Assembly: GCA_013214355.1 (NCBI GenBank)
Contig: JABSSL010000012.1
Coordinates: forward strand, 1 to 64,000
Source: Saprospiraceae bacterium
GTDB taxonomy: Bacteria > Bacteroidota > Bacteroidia > Chitinophagales > Saprospiraceae
Direction of reading: 5' to 3'
DNA: 64,000 bases
Shown: in pieces, positions 1 to 8,393 of the stretch
How positions within the stretch are numbered: position 1 is the stretch's first letter
Layout of the letters: each line of letters starts with the position of its first letter
The notes under the pieces: generated by a model
Seen by the model: the letters and a program-made list of their open reading frames with translations, nothing else
What the model was told of the DNA's origin: nothing
Database searches by the model: none
Position numbers and translations under genes: made by a program

Positions 1-72
1 CAAGCAATTCAAAAAACGAAGAGCCAAATTGGTCAGCATTTTCAGATTGGGGCTAGACCATCTAAAAACTAA
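1..72 (+). CDS. C-terminal tail of a truncated upstream gene
   Basis: Frame 1 is open from the window edge for 23 codons and ends at TAA 70-72 with the residues RPSKN. A hairpin follows four bases later, as expected after a real gene. The tail is too short to recognise a family. It may simply be an open stretch by chance. Confidence 0.35.
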   Translation, partial: QAIQKTKSQIGQHFQIGARPSKN

Positions 73-75
73 ACT

Positions 76-99
76 GCTCAACTTTTTGAGCTTGTTTCA
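76..99 (+). terminator. Short hairpin after the truncated gene
   Basis: GCTCAA (76-81) and TTGAGC (86-91) form a six-base stem with a four-base loop, followed by a T-containing tail. It lies immediately after the stop codon at 72 and fits a weak intrinsic terminator. Confidence 0.4.
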
Positions 100-359
100 A
101 GAAATCTATTTTTTGTCCTGTACATAGGTATTTTTTGCAAAGAAAGTTTTTTCTCACCTTTCAAACCTGGTAGTCATGTAACACTCCAGTCCCACTCTTT
201 TATATACGGCCTAAATCCAGTGTTTGGATCTAGGCAGCATATCTAGTATCGGTGTAGACAATACATAGGGATCGTCTTGTATTCCCTTTGTGTAATATTG
301 TTGACAACAATTTTATTCTATCGCGTAAAAACTGTTAAACAGTTTCATAATAATCAAGC
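92..359. other. Intergenic region upstream of the RNA ligase
   Basis: No gene is visible. It must carry the promoter of the ligase/HD-Pnk operon. A small inverted repeat, ATTGTTG/CAACAAT, sits at 297-311 about 50 bases before the ligase ATG. It could be an operator, but a repeat this short is expected by chance in a window this size. Confidence 0.4.
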
Positions 360-1058
360 ATGAGTTTGTCAAGAAAGTATGGACGAACTTATCACTATCC
401 CTTTTCACCGGGTACGAGCAGTGATGACAGAATCAATGCCAATTACTGGGAAGAAATTAGGGACATAGCGGAAGTGGTCCATACAGAAAAATTAGATGGT
501 GAGAATACCTGCCTAAATCAATATGGGGTATTCGCTCGATCCCATGCAGCACCAACGCGGCATCCATGGGCGAGTTATTTGAAGGAGAGGTGGGAGGCTA
601 TCAGAAATGATTTAGGGGAACTAGAGATTTTCGGAGAGAACCTGTATGCCGTACATTCCATCCGTTACGAAGTACTAGAGCATCATTTTTTTGTATTTGC
701 TGTAAGAGAGTTGGATCGCTGGTTGTCCTGGGAGGAAGTGAAGTTCTACGCTGGACTGCTGGACTTCCCCGTAGTCCCAGAGATTATGCGTATTCAACCG
801 ACGAATAGAGATCAATTTGAGGAACAGGTATTAGCTATTGTTGGACAAGAGAGCACTTTTTCGTCTGTGGATGTTCACACGAATGAAGCATGCCGGATGG
901 AAGGAATTGTTACCCGGAATGCGGAAAGTTTTAGTACAGAACATTTTCGCGCTAATGTATTCAAGTACGTTCGTAAGGATCATGTGAAAACGGACGAACA
1001 TTGGACGCGCCGTTGGCAGAGAGCTCCATTAAAATGGGAAAAATCATGTGGAGATTAA
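360..1058 (+). CDS. ATP-dependent RNA/polynucleotide ligase
   Basis: This 232-residue protein carries the nucleotidyltransferase motifs of the covalent ligase superfamily in order. Motif I is TEKLDGEN with K44 as the predicted AMP-accepting lysine. Motif Ia is around ARSH (59-62), motif III is IFGEN (90-94), motif IV is EGIV (181-184), and motif V is FKYVR with K202. It is the length of a minimal adenylyltransferase domain without a DNA-ligase OB domain, so RNA ligase is the better call. Its stop overlaps the start of the HD-phosphoesterase/kinase gene by 13 bases, indicating translational coupling. Ligases of this kind are known to be encoded next to HD-Pnk enzymes, which prepare the 5'-phosphate and 3'-hydroxyl ends that the ligase seals. 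The cellular RNA substrate is unknown. Confidence 0.85.
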   Translation: MSLSRKYGRTYHYPFSPGTSSDDRINANYWEEIRDIAEVVHTEKLDGENTCLNQYGVFARSHAAPTRHPWASYLKERWEAIRNDLGELEIFGENLYAVHSIRYEVLEHHFFVFAVRELDRWLSWEEVKFYAGLLDFPVVPEIMRIQPTNRDQFEEQVLAIVGQESTFSSVDVHTNEACRMEGIVTRNAESFSTEHFRANVFKYVRKDHVKTDEHWTRRWQRAPLKWEKSCGD

Positions 1059-2158
1059 CAGAAAATATACAATGGGAAAGTCTCCGAAGCACTTTCACGT
1101 GGATTCGGGATATGGAAGGCGTCGAGCAGGACCCTATTCATCATGCGGAAGGGGATGTAGCTATCCACACGCAAATGGTGTTGGCTGCCTTACAAGATTT
1201 AGCTGAGTTCAAAGCTTTAGATGAACAGACCCAGGAAGTCTTAGTCGCTGCAGCCCTGCTTCATGATGTAGAAAAGCGCTCCACAAGCATACGGAATGAG
1301 CAAGGCCGAATATCCTCGCCAAAGCATGCTAAAAAAGGAGAGTATACAAGCCGGAAATTACTTTTTCAGGATATTCCAACTCCCTTTGGCTTGAGAGAGC
1401 AAGTGGCTAAACTAGTACGCTACCACGGACTTCCGTTGCTGGCTTTTGATAAGCCTAATCCACAACGATATCTTTTGAAAGCAAGTACCGAAGTGGATAC
1501 TCGACTCTTGGCGATGCTTGCCAAGGCGGATGTACTAGGCCGTATTTGTGAAGATCAAGATGATTTGCTTTACCGTATTGCCTGTTTTGAGGCTTATGCC
1601 AAAGAGCAGCAGTGCTGGGGGCAAGCTTATCCGTTTGCTTCTGATTTAGCACGGTTCACCTACTTTCAGCAGGAAGATGGATATCCAGCCTATGAACCCT
1701 TTGATGATACTTGGTCAGAGGTGATTCTTATGGTGGGCTTACCTGGGATGGGCAAGGATACTCATATCCAAAGCAATTATCCAGATTTGCCAGTGGTGTC
1801 ATTGGACAATCTTCGCCGTAAGCACAGGGTAGGGCATCGGGATGCTAAGGGGAATGGACGAATTATTCAGTTAGCCTTAGAGGAAGCACGGGCATACTTG
1901 CGGGTTCAGCGGTCCTTTGTTTGGAATGCAACGAATTTAACACGGAATAACCGAAGCCGGCTTATAGACCTGTTCACCACGTATAAGGCTAGCGTAAAGA
2001 TCGTTTACATAGAGGTTCCTTATGCAATCTGGCAGGAACAAAATTTGCAGCGGGACTATGCTGTTCCACTCAAGATACTCGACAAGATGTTGAATAAGCT
2101 GGAAATGCCATCTCCTATTGAGGCAAATCAAGTCTCTTACCTTATAAAGGAGAACTAA
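1046..2158 (+). CDS. HD-Pnk: HD-domain 2',3'-phosphoesterase fused to 5'-OH polynucleotide kinase
   Basis: This 370-residue bifunctional end-healing enzyme starts at ATG 1046 (MWRLTENIQW). Earlier in-frame ATGs at 1001 and 1034 lie deep in the ligase gene. The N-terminal HD phosphohydrolase domain shows IHHAEG (31-36), LLHDVEK with H73-D74, and AKAD with D161. These are metal ligands of the kind that remove 2'-, 3'- and cyclic phosphates. The C-terminal P-loop kinase has GLPGMGKDT (231-239), SLDNLRR (252-258, candidate catalytic D254) and WNATN (293-297). The Walker A reads GKD where GKS/GKT is usual, a variant to note. The layout matches Runella slithyformis HD-Pnk, the characterised family member. 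With the overlapping upstream ligase it forms a complete heal-and-seal module. Confidence 0.85.
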   Translation: MWRLTENIQWESLRSTFTWIRDMEGVEQDPIHHAEGDVAIHTQMVLAALQDLAEFKALDEQTQEVLVAAALLHDVEKRSTSIRNEQGRISSPKHAKKGEYTSRKLLFQDIPTPFGLREQVAKLVRYHGLPLLAFDKPNPQRYLLKASTEVDTRLLAMLAKADVLGRICEDQDDLLYRIACFEAYAKEQQCWGQAYPFASDLARFTYFQQEDGYPAYEPFDDTWSEVILMVGLPGMGKDTHIQSNYPDLPVVSLDNLRRKHRVGHRDAKGNGRIIQLALEEARAYLRVQRSFVWNATNLTRNNRSRLIDLFTTYKASVKIVYIEVPYAIWQEQNLQRDYAVPLKILDKMLNKLEMPSPIEANQVSYLIKEN

Positions 2159-2167
2159 TTTTTAGTC

Positions 2168-2209
2168 GATAAACTATTTTTTCGTTTTTAAACGAAAAAA
2201 TAGTTTATC
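2168..2209. promoter_or_regulatory. Perfect 20-bp inverted repeat between HD-Pnk and blaI-like genes
   Basis: Arms 2168-2187 and 2190-2209 are exact reverse complements separated by two bases. The repeat begins 10 bases after the HD-Pnk stop and ends 8 bases before the repressor ATG (2218). BlaI/MecI-family repressors bind dyad operators at their own promoters, so this is the likely autoregulatory operator. As RNA it would also form a very stable hairpin that could terminate the upstream operon. TATCTTTA at 2206-2213 resembles a Bacteroidota -7 box, which would put the transcription start almost on the ATG. Confidence 0.65.
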
Positions 2210-2217
2210 TTTATCGT

Positions 2218-2583
2218 ATGAGACCCTTATCCTACAAAGAAGAACAGCTCATGAACATCCTTTGGCGGCTTGAAAAGGCCCTTGTTTGGGATATCATAGC
2301 TGAGCTAGATGATCCCAAACCACCCTACAATACTGTGTCTTCATTGGTGCGGAAATTAGACAAGGAGGGGATTATTGGACATGAAACATTCGGGAAAACT
2401 CATCGATATTACCCAATCCTAAAAAAGAGCGACTATCGCAAGTCAAGTTTTCGGAAATTTATGAATCATTATTTCAGTGGCTCGGCCGAGGAGTTGTTGT
2501 CTTTTTTTGTGGAAGAAGAGGATATTTCGCCTGATGAGTTAAATGCTCTTTTAGCTAAGATCAAAAAGAAGACCGATGGATGA
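2218..2583 (+). CDS. BlaI/MecI-family transcriptional repressor
   Basis: This 121-residue winged-helix protein has the BlaI signature: an N-terminal EEQLMNILW helix, the recognition region PPYNTVSSLVRKLDKEG (near 37-53), a wing GKTHRYYP, and a C-terminal dimerisation helix region. The family represses its own operon until an M56 sensor protease triggers its cleavage. The next gene encodes exactly such a protease and overlaps by 8 bases. In Bacteroidota these pairs often serve general envelope or stress sensing rather than beta-lactam resistance. No beta-lactamase is nearby. Confidence 0.9.
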   Translation: MRPLSYKEEQLMNILWRLEKALVWDIIAELDDPKPPYNTVSSLVRKLDKEGIIGHETFGKTHRYYPILKKSDYRKSSFRKFMNHYFSGSAEELLSFFVEEEDISPDELNALLAKIKKKTDG

Positions 2584-4327
2584 TTTATTGATCTTACTGT
2601 TGAAAGGGAATGCCCATTTACTGATATTTTACCTGACCTATCGTTTTTGCTTTAAGCAATTTACCTTCTTCGGCCTCAATCGGCTGTATCTTTTACTGAG
2701 TCTACCTTTGGCGTTCGCATTGGCCAATTATTCTATCCCCATTCCTGTGGCTGTAGAGGTTCTTCCAAATGCTGATGCTGACTTAATGAAGGAATCAGTC
2801 GTATCAAATCTAGTTCATCCCATAATCACCACAGATGAGCCCAGTGCAACAAATACCTATGGATGGTCTTCTGTTTGGATGGTAATTTATCTCTTTGGGG
2901 TGGGGGTAGGCGTACTGCGTCTTTGCTACCGCTTTAGGCAAGTTCAACGCCTGCTGAAAAATGGACGTCGCACTGTAGTAGGTAGGATGGTTATTGTTGA
3001 ATCTGCTCAAGTCCAGCAGACGGCCTCTTTTCTTCATCTCCTGTTCTGTGCTGATAAAGAATTACTACTAGCCCAAGATTACGTATTTGAGCATGAGCGA
3101 TCTCATTATCTCCAGGGACATAGTTGGGATCGACTTTGGTTGGAATTGTGGAGCATTATTAATTGGTTTAATCCACTCATGTATTTCTACAAGCGTGATT
3201 TGCAATTGCTGCACGAATACTTAGCCGATGAGCGCGTAGTGCGAAAGTCTAAGGACCTCTATGGCTATGCAACATTCCTGGCCGGCAAAGGTACAGGGCA
3301 GAGTCTCTATTTGGTAAATACTTTTTCTTCACATATTAAAAGTAGACTCATTATGCTTAGTAAGAATCAGACCGACCGAAGTAAATCTCGTTACTACCTT
3401 TTATTGCTACCGATTTTGGCCATAATGCTGATGGCGAATAGTCGCCGAATTGCATCTCCATCACAGGCTGATACAGGTGCTACAGCGTATTACCTTGATT
3501 GGGGGGGCTTCACGCTTCCTTTTGATGGAGACCGACAGATTGATACTGATATCGAGATCGATCGACTTAGGAAATTGACGACAGAACGACCCCGTTTGAT
3601 GCGGCGGAAGTCATTAGATGTAACGGGACAAGGAGCGGTATTGGTGTTAATGCGTAACGGGAAAGGGTGGCTGGAATGCGAACTCTCTGATTCCGAAGCT
3701 CAAGATGAATTAGCACCCTGTATCACACAAATGATCGAGACAGCCGAAGTGGAGGATGTGTTATATATCCATAACCTTAGCTCAACTAACCGCCTGCGGT
3801 TTTCAGTAGCGTTGCGCTTACGCAAATCAAGCTTGAATACAGATAGTGAAGGTCAAGGCCTGATTGAACCTGTTTCCACTTTAGAGGAAATTGATTTTTC
3901 GAGTATTACCGGTATAGATGATACTCCAATGATTGTCCTAGAACCGGTATCAGGAGCTTATAAGGCTTCTAATATATGGACCAATGATCGGATCCATATG
4001 CTTTTGGGGAGTATGGAATCTCATCCTTCCAAGGAGATAGATATGGAAAAATTGAGACGCTTTTACCAAAGGCCTTTAAGCGTAGTCATAGGTGAGACGT
4101 CTTATCCAATAGTGCACTTAGCAGCGAAGGTCGAATCGGAGAAGATCAATCGATCCTTTAACGGAAGGCATCTTACAGGACCGCAAATTGATCAATTAAT
4201 TGGATTACTTAATGAACCAACCACCATCTATTTTCCTTATGTATTAATCGATCTCAAAGAGGATGGAAAATTAATGCGGATAGCTATCCCAGACTTATTG
4301 AGGTATAACTTCAAGATCGCTTTGTAG
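2576..4327 (+). CDS. BlaR1-like M56 family metallopeptidase
   Basis: A 583-residue membrane protein with hydrophobic segments near residues 5-25, 36-55, 98-116 and 378-393-like stretches around IAIMLMANS. The cytoplasmic zinc protease part shows HERSH (173-177, HExxH) and HEYLADE (213-219) with E214 as the third ligand. The roughly 290-residue C-terminal portion after the last membrane segment is presumably periplasmic. It does not resemble the penicillin-binding sensor of true BlaR1, so the signal is unknown. It is translationally coupled to the repressor gene (8-base overlap) and probably cleaves it on activation. C-terminal function is not recognised. Confidence 0.85.
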   Translation: MDDLLILLLKGNAHLLIFYLTYRFCFKQFTFFGLNRLYLLLSLPLAFALANYSIPIPVAVEVLPNADADLMKESVVSNLVHPIITTDEPSATNTYGWSSVWMVIYLFGVGVGVLRLCYRFRQVQRLLKNGRRTVVGRMVIVESAQVQQTASFLHLLFCADKELLLAQDYVFEHERSHYLQGHSWDRLWLELWSIINWFNPLMYFYKRDLQLLHEYLADERVVRKSKDLYGYATFLAGKGTGQSLYLVNTFSSHIKSRLIMLSKNQTDRSKSRYYLLLLPILAIMLMANSRRIASPSQADTGATAYYLDWGGFTLPFDGDRQIDTDIEIDRLRKLTTERPRLMRRKSLDVTGQGAVLVLMRNGKGWLECELSDSEAQDELAPCITQMIETAEVEDVLYIHNLSSTNRLRFSVALRLRKSSLNTDSEGQGLIEPVSTLEEIDFSSITGIDDTPMIVLEPVSGAYKASNIWTNDRIHMLLGSMESHPSKEIDMEKLRRFYQRPLSVVIGETSYPIVHLAAKVESEKINRSFNGRHLTGPQIDQLIGLLNEPTTIYFPYVLIDLKEDGKLMRIAIPDLLRYNFKIAL

Positions 4328-4338
4328 TTGAATGTCCT

Positions 4339-4758
4339 ATGGATTTAGATTTGAATTATTGGAACCATGCCATTAGTTGGGGATTGTTCGTGTTAATTTG
4401 GGTGGTGCAATTGGTGCACTACCCAAGTTTTCAATATATCGATAAGGAGCAATTTGCCGATTTTCACCTACACCATACTCGCTCCATCTCCTTTATTGTC
4501 TTGCCTTTGATGCTCCTTGAACTCGGCCTCGCGGGTATTTTGCTTATGCAGAATGATTTTCAGTGGAAGTATCTCGTCCCGTTAATTTTAGTAATACTGA
4601 TTTGGGCCAGTACTTTTTTGATTCAAGTACCAGATCATAATCGTTTGGCCGAAGGAAAAGACGTAGCCATTGCCGCCCGCCTAGTTCAAACCAATTGGAT
4701 TCGGACCGTACTTTGGACGCTAAAGACTGTTTGGCTGTGGCTATTTACACCCTTGTAG
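4339..4758 (+). CDS. Small four-helix integral membrane protein
   Basis: This 139-residue protein has about four hydrophobic segments (near 10-27, 50-70, 77-97 and 121-136) and a conserved-looking HYPSFQYID after the first helix. It lies 11 bases after the M56 gene, so it is probably cotranscribed with it. It resembles conserved hypothetical membrane proteins of Bacteroidota with DUF1772-like layout. No enzymatic motif is visible. It converges with the lipoprotein gene at 4767. Confidence 0.65.
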   Translation: MDLDLNYWNHAISWGLFVLIWVVQLVHYPSFQYIDKEQFADFHLHHTRSISFIVLPLMLLELGLAGILLMQNDFQWKYLVPLILVILIWASTFLIQVPDHNRLAEGKDVAIAARLVQTNWIRTVLWTLKTVWLWLFTPL

Positions 4759-4766
4759 ATCGGCTA

Positions 4767-5498
4767 TTATTGTGCTAGGCCCTCCATAGCAGGTAGGTAA
4801 AGATGCATCCCACTGATGCCCGTCACCTGATCCAAATGAGCCACTAGTCTTCGATCTGGTGTGGTGGCATGCAGGTGGATGCGCGAGTCATGATGTGTAA
4901 AGACTCCAGGAGTTGGGCTGTAGAAGCCTATGACTTCTGTTGGCGTATTTTTCCAGCCACTGCGCATGCCTGATTGCTGATGTTTTGAGTGGGTGTGAAC
5001 GGGATCTTCAACATCCCAATCGATCACATGCCAGCTGACCATTTCTGGCCTACCTTTTAGCAGAAAAGGGAAAGGATGACTTGCATCGAGACCTAGCTCT
5101 TCGGCAGTTTGAACCAGAAATGCTTCCAACTGGTCTAACTGATTGATCTCTGGGGGTAATGGAAGAGAATCCCAAACTGATACCTCACTGTAAACCAATA
5201 GAGATGCTCTTTTTCTGAATCCATCATAAGTGGCAAGTCCGCTACCCGCTACGGTGGTGAGAAATGCCTTACCTTGCCAAATCATGATTTCACCTTGTAA
5301 ATCTTCTGCGGCTCCTATACCATAAAGTTGTGGCCTACCAGCTAGAGTATCTAGATCGATCTTTGCGCTAATGTCCCCGTCTTGCATGATCTGTTTCAGC
5401 GTACCAGCGGACTTCACTGGAACGATGTAAGCTGGTTTTTCCTGCCGGCAAGCTAGGGGTAATAGCAGGAATAGAGGAAGTAGATGTTTAACTTTCAT
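4767..5498 (-). CDS. Acetolactate decarboxylase-like lipoprotein
   Basis: The 243-residue protein starts with a lipoprotein signal (LPLAC, lipidated C17) and is therefore exported. The mature part matches the acetolactate decarboxylase fold. It has GIGAAEDLQGE with E70, VIGFYSPTPGVF (189-200), and the metal-site spacing HLH...H at H208, H210 and H221. This spacing is the same as the zinc-ligand spacing (His-x-His-x10-His) of the Bacillus enzyme. The family converts 2-acetolactate to acetoin. The surprising feature is a lipid-anchored extracytoplasmic location. No acetolactate synthase is adjacent. Family membership is good; the actual substrate outside the cytoplasm is uncertain. Confidence 0.75.
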   Translation of the reverse strand: MKVKHLLPLFLLLPLACRQEKPAYIVPVKSAGTLKQIMQDGDISAKIDLDTLAGRPQLYGIGAAEDLQGEIMIWQGKAFLTTVAGSGLATYDGFRKRASLLVYSEVSVWDSLPLPPEINQLDQLEAFLVQTAEELGLDASHPFPFLLKGRPEMVSWHVIDWDVEDPVHTHSKHQQSGMRSGWKNTPTEVIGFYSPTPGVFTHHDSRIHLHATTPDRRLVAHLDQVTGISGMHLYLPAMEGLAQ

Positions 5499-6212
5499 AA
5501 GTGTTGATCATAGATTGCAGCATAATCGCTGATTTCCAGGAAATATCATCTGTGTTGGGAGCTACACTATGGTCGCTTATGTTCGAGATTAATTTGTTTC
5601 AGGACAATGCAAACAGCTTCTAAGCTTAAAGGTAAGTATTTCGAACTTTATCTGAGGGTAGTCTCAATTGGTGTATAAAAAGTGTCTTTATAACACCGAT
5701 CTTTGTTTTCAAGGAGTTTTTTGGTTAAGAATGTGTATTTTAGTCCTGCAATTGCTTTAGTATTAGTTGTGTTATATCCCTCAAAGCGTTCTTTCTCTGA
5801 TTCAAAATCACAATAGTAAAAAGTAGGAAAAAGATTTTTGGCTTGTAACAATCTTAGATATTTAGGCATATATCTATTGTAAGAAATTATCCAGTTAAGC
5901 GCTCTTCCCCTCACACCATCTATCTGTATAGTTCGACCAAAATTCTCATGCTAGCCAAAATTTAGAAATCAGTCCCCCCTCTAACGAAGTTGGATGGCAG
6001 GTGCGAGTAGCCCTGTGATTTCTCTTGGTTGTTAACTAATATCTATTCTATGGAACTAAGGTGCTGTAGTTTAGCAAGAAACCAGTTTCAAGCTTGATCT
6101 GTCGCCGTGGTACAGAGGTTGATGTATGCTTTCATTAAATCTCTTTGTGTTGACAGTCAGTTTGTTAGGGTTGCTATGGGAAACATATAATTGAACGGTA
6201 AAGGACCATAAC
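5499..6212. other. Gene-poor spacer before the LytTR regulator
   Basis: About 700 bases without a recognisable gene except for the doubtful minus-strand frame at 5648-5914. The last 100 bases before 6213 must hold the response regulator promoter. No repeats or RNA genes were recognised. Confidence 0.5.
5648..5914 (-). CDS. Doubtful small hypothetical protein or gene remnant
   Basis: An 88-codon frame rich in aromatic and charged residues (for example FPTFYYCDFESEKERF). Its composition looks protein-like, but it lacks a recognisable family, signal peptide or ribosome binding site. It stands alone in a low-density region and is more AT-rich than its neighbours. It may be the remnant of a decayed gene. 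Confidence 0.25.
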   Translation of the reverse strand: MRGRALNWIISYNRYMPKYLRLLQAKNLFPTFYYCDFESEKERFEGYNTTNTKAIAGLKYTFLTKKLLENKDRCYKDTFYTPIETTLR

Positions 6213-6977
6213 ATGAGAGCATTAATCATAGATGATTCACCTAAGAATCACTCTACCTTAACGAAGCTTTTGCGCCATGGTGATCAGCAAATTGATCTTG
6301 TTGGATCTGCCTACAGTATCGAAGAAGGGATCAAAATGGTGGAAGAGCTAGACCCAGATCTTCTATTCTTAGATATTCAATTCCCAGAAGAACGTTTAGG
6401 ATTTGAGGTGTTGGAGGCTTTTGAAGATGCCAAATTCCAAGTAATCTTTGTGTCTGGCCATCATAGATATGGTGTAAATGCAGTAAGGTTTGGAGCCCTG
6501 GATTACCTACTCAAGCCCATTGATCCAGGCCGTCTTCAGGAGGCGCTTCAGAAAGCCCGAAAATACTATTTAAAGCAGCAAACACCAGCAGCGCAATTTC
6601 AGGTTTTGCTCGAAGCATTTCATGAAATGAAGGGGGAAAGACTGCCCAGTCGCATTGGTATTTCTACTCAAGATGGTATCTTTTTTAAGGAAGTGAAGGA
6701 TATCGTCAGATTGGAAGCACAGGAAAGCTACACCAATATTGTATTTACTCGTGGGCAAAAAGAGATTTTGGCTTCGATTAATCTTGGGGAGTATGAAGAG
6801 CAATTCAAGTCCTATCCTGAATTCATGCGGGTACATCGATCTAATATGGTCAACCTCAGGTATGTCGAGGTATACGTAAAAGCGGACGGTGGCTACTTAA
6901 AATTAAGAAACGGAGAGGAAGTGGATGTATCCAAACGTTATCGGGACGAATTGATTGAACGTTTGTCGAGGATGTAG
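6213..6977 (+). CDS. LytTR-family response regulator
   Basis: 254 residues. An N-terminal receiver domain has the acidic pair D7-D8, predicted phosphoacceptor D54 in LFLDIQF, and the conserved K101 in YLLKPID. The C-terminal LytTR DNA-binding domain covers roughly 150-250 (GIFFKEVKDIVRLEAQESY, RVHRSNMVNLRYV, VDVSKRYRDEL). The sensor kinase of the matching LytS class is encoded 300 bases downstream on the same strand, so the two form a two-component system. Such regulators bind direct repeats upstream of their targets. The target here is unknown, although the TolB/TPR gene that follows is a candidate. Confidence 0.9.
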   Translation: MRALIIDDSPKNHSTLTKLLRHGDQQIDLVGSAYSIEEGIKMVEELDPDLLFLDIQFPEERLGFEVLEAFEDAKFQVIFVSGHHRYGVNAVRFGALDYLLKPIDPGRLQEALQKARKYYLKQQTPAAQFQVLLEAFHEMKGERLPSRIGISTQDGIFFKEVKDIVRLEAQESYTNIVFTRGQKEILASINLGEYEEQFKSYPEFMRVHRSNMVNLRYVEVYVKADGGYLKLRNGEEVDVSKRYRDELIERLSRM

Positions 6978-7280
6978 CACCACAAGAACATGTAGAACAG
7001 ATTCCTGAATATATGCAGTAAAAATAAAATGAGAGACAACAGGATAGCGAAGGTGAGCAGAAGCTAGACCTGACCAATAGTAACTACTTATCCTTCCTGC
7101 TGTAATTGTCTCCAGCTCTCTATTCTCAACTATAGACTGTCAAAACAACTAGAGTAATTCCTTTGCAACGGTAGACTGCAAAGGGTATTAGTGCTTGCAA
7201 TGTAGAGAACAACTATCTATTCCTTACATAGGTCGATGTTTCTTCTCCACTACAAGCATGTGTCGTTACGCTGACTTCCC
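6978..7280. other. Spacer between regulator and kinase genes with a small dyad
   Basis: No gene is visible in about 300 bases. CCTTTGCA (7160-7167) and TGCAAAGG (7177-7184) form an eight-base inverted repeat with a nine-base spacer, about 100 bases before the kinase start. This could be a hairpin or a regulator site. The spacing suggests the kinase may have its own promoter. Confidence 0.4.
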
Positions 7281-8393
7281 ATGCTTTTCGGAGTTCTTGG
7301 AGCTTTGACCATTACTCTATTGTCTATGAAGAACAAAAATTGGAAAAGAACCTATTTCGAAAACTTACTGGCATATGCACTAGTTTTGGGGCAATGCCTT
7401 TATTGCTTGGCTTTTGCTCCGGGTAATCGCAGAAGTGCAACGGAGGGCATTGTCGCTTCGGATGGTCTGGCCAATGCTGGGGTTTGGCCATCAATAAACG
7501 CAATGGTCATCGACTATCAAGCAGTATTACTAGTGTCTTCCTTGAGTTTTCCTGCCTATTGTATTTTTGTGGAGGGCGCTATCGAGAGTTGGTTGCAAGC
7601 CAATGATCAATTGACGCTAGCGGTAGGAGTTAGTCTGATGGTGAGTTGTGGGATGATTTTGGGTTTACTCTCACGTAATAAGCAACGCGACCAATTGATA
7701 GCCACTTTTAAACGAAGAGAGGCAGAATATCAACAGGCTTTATTGGATCAGAAAATGATGCTACTACGCACACAAATTAACCCACATTTTCTCTCCAATA
7801 GTATGTCTGTTATCGGGGCTTATATTTTAGAACAAACACCATATATAGCTTACCAATATTTACAGGGTTTCTCACATCTGATGCGAGATGTTTTGGAGAA
7901 AGCAACAAAACCTTTCTTAATCCTTGAGGAGGAAGTACGTTTTCTAGATAAGTTCTTACACAATCTCTCCTTACAGCTCCCCGAGGGTAAATTACAGTGG
8001 GAATTTGTGATAGACCCCAATTTGGATCCTGCTGAGACGCTAATTCCTACCATGATCCTCCAACCCTTGGTAGAAAATGCCATCGAACATGGTATTCGGC
8101 CGAAGGAGAGTCAGGGCCGTATTGTCATTAGCTTCACAGCGCTTCAAGGTGCTTTAGTTTGTGCGGTGGAAGATGATGGAGTAGGTCGTTTCAATAATAA
8201 GGAGGCACAACAATCAGGTCATACTTCTATGGCTCTTTCCATAACTAGGGAAAGGCTACAATTAATGTCAGCATATCAACGCCCAGACTATGCGCTAAAC
8301 ACTATTGATTTAATCGACGAGGAAGGTGCGGCAAGCGGTACTCGAGTAGAGATAAAACTACCACTGCTCAGCACTGAGGAAATAAACGCTTGA
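7281..8393 (+). CDS. LytS-type sensor histidine kinase (His_kinase family)
   Basis: 370 residues. Hydrophobic segments lie near 1-15, 30-46, 80-98 and 112-130, then a coiled-coil linker (135-165). The phosphoacceptor motif TQINPHFLSNS contains H169; most relatives read PHFLFNS. The ATPase part shows the N box LVENAIEHGI and the glycine box EDDGVGR. The N-terminal sensor is short and has no recognised ligand domain. It partners with the LytTR regulator upstream. Confidence 0.85.
   Translation: MLFGVLGALTITLLSMKNKNWKRTYFENLLAYALVLGQCLYCLAFAPGNRRSATEGIVASDGLANAGVWPSINAMVIDYQAVLLVSSLSFPAYCIFVEGAIESWLQANDQLTLAVGVSLMVSCGMILGLLSRNKQRDQLIATFKRREAEYQQALLDQKMMLLRTQINPHFLSNSMSVIGAYILEQTPYIAYQYLQGFSHLMRDVLEKATKPFLILEEEVRFLDKFLHNLSLQLPEGKLQWEFVIDPNLDPAETLIPTMILQPLVENAIEHGIRPKESQGRIVISFTALQGALVCAVEDDGVGRFNNKEAQQSGHTSMALSITRERLQLMSAYQRPDYALNTIDLIDEEGAASGTRVEIKLPLLSTEEINA

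Noticed and set aside
2218-4327. Beta-lactam resistance cassette (BlaI/BlaR1)
   Set aside because: The sensor part does not look like a penicillin-binding domain and no beta-lactamase gene is adjacent; the pair is a general BlaI/M56 regulatory unit.
360-4327. Single phage-defence island joining the RNA-repair genes with BlaI/M56
   Set aside because: Juxtaposition alone is weak; the 20-base-arm repeat between them is as well explained as a terminator/operator boundary separating two units.
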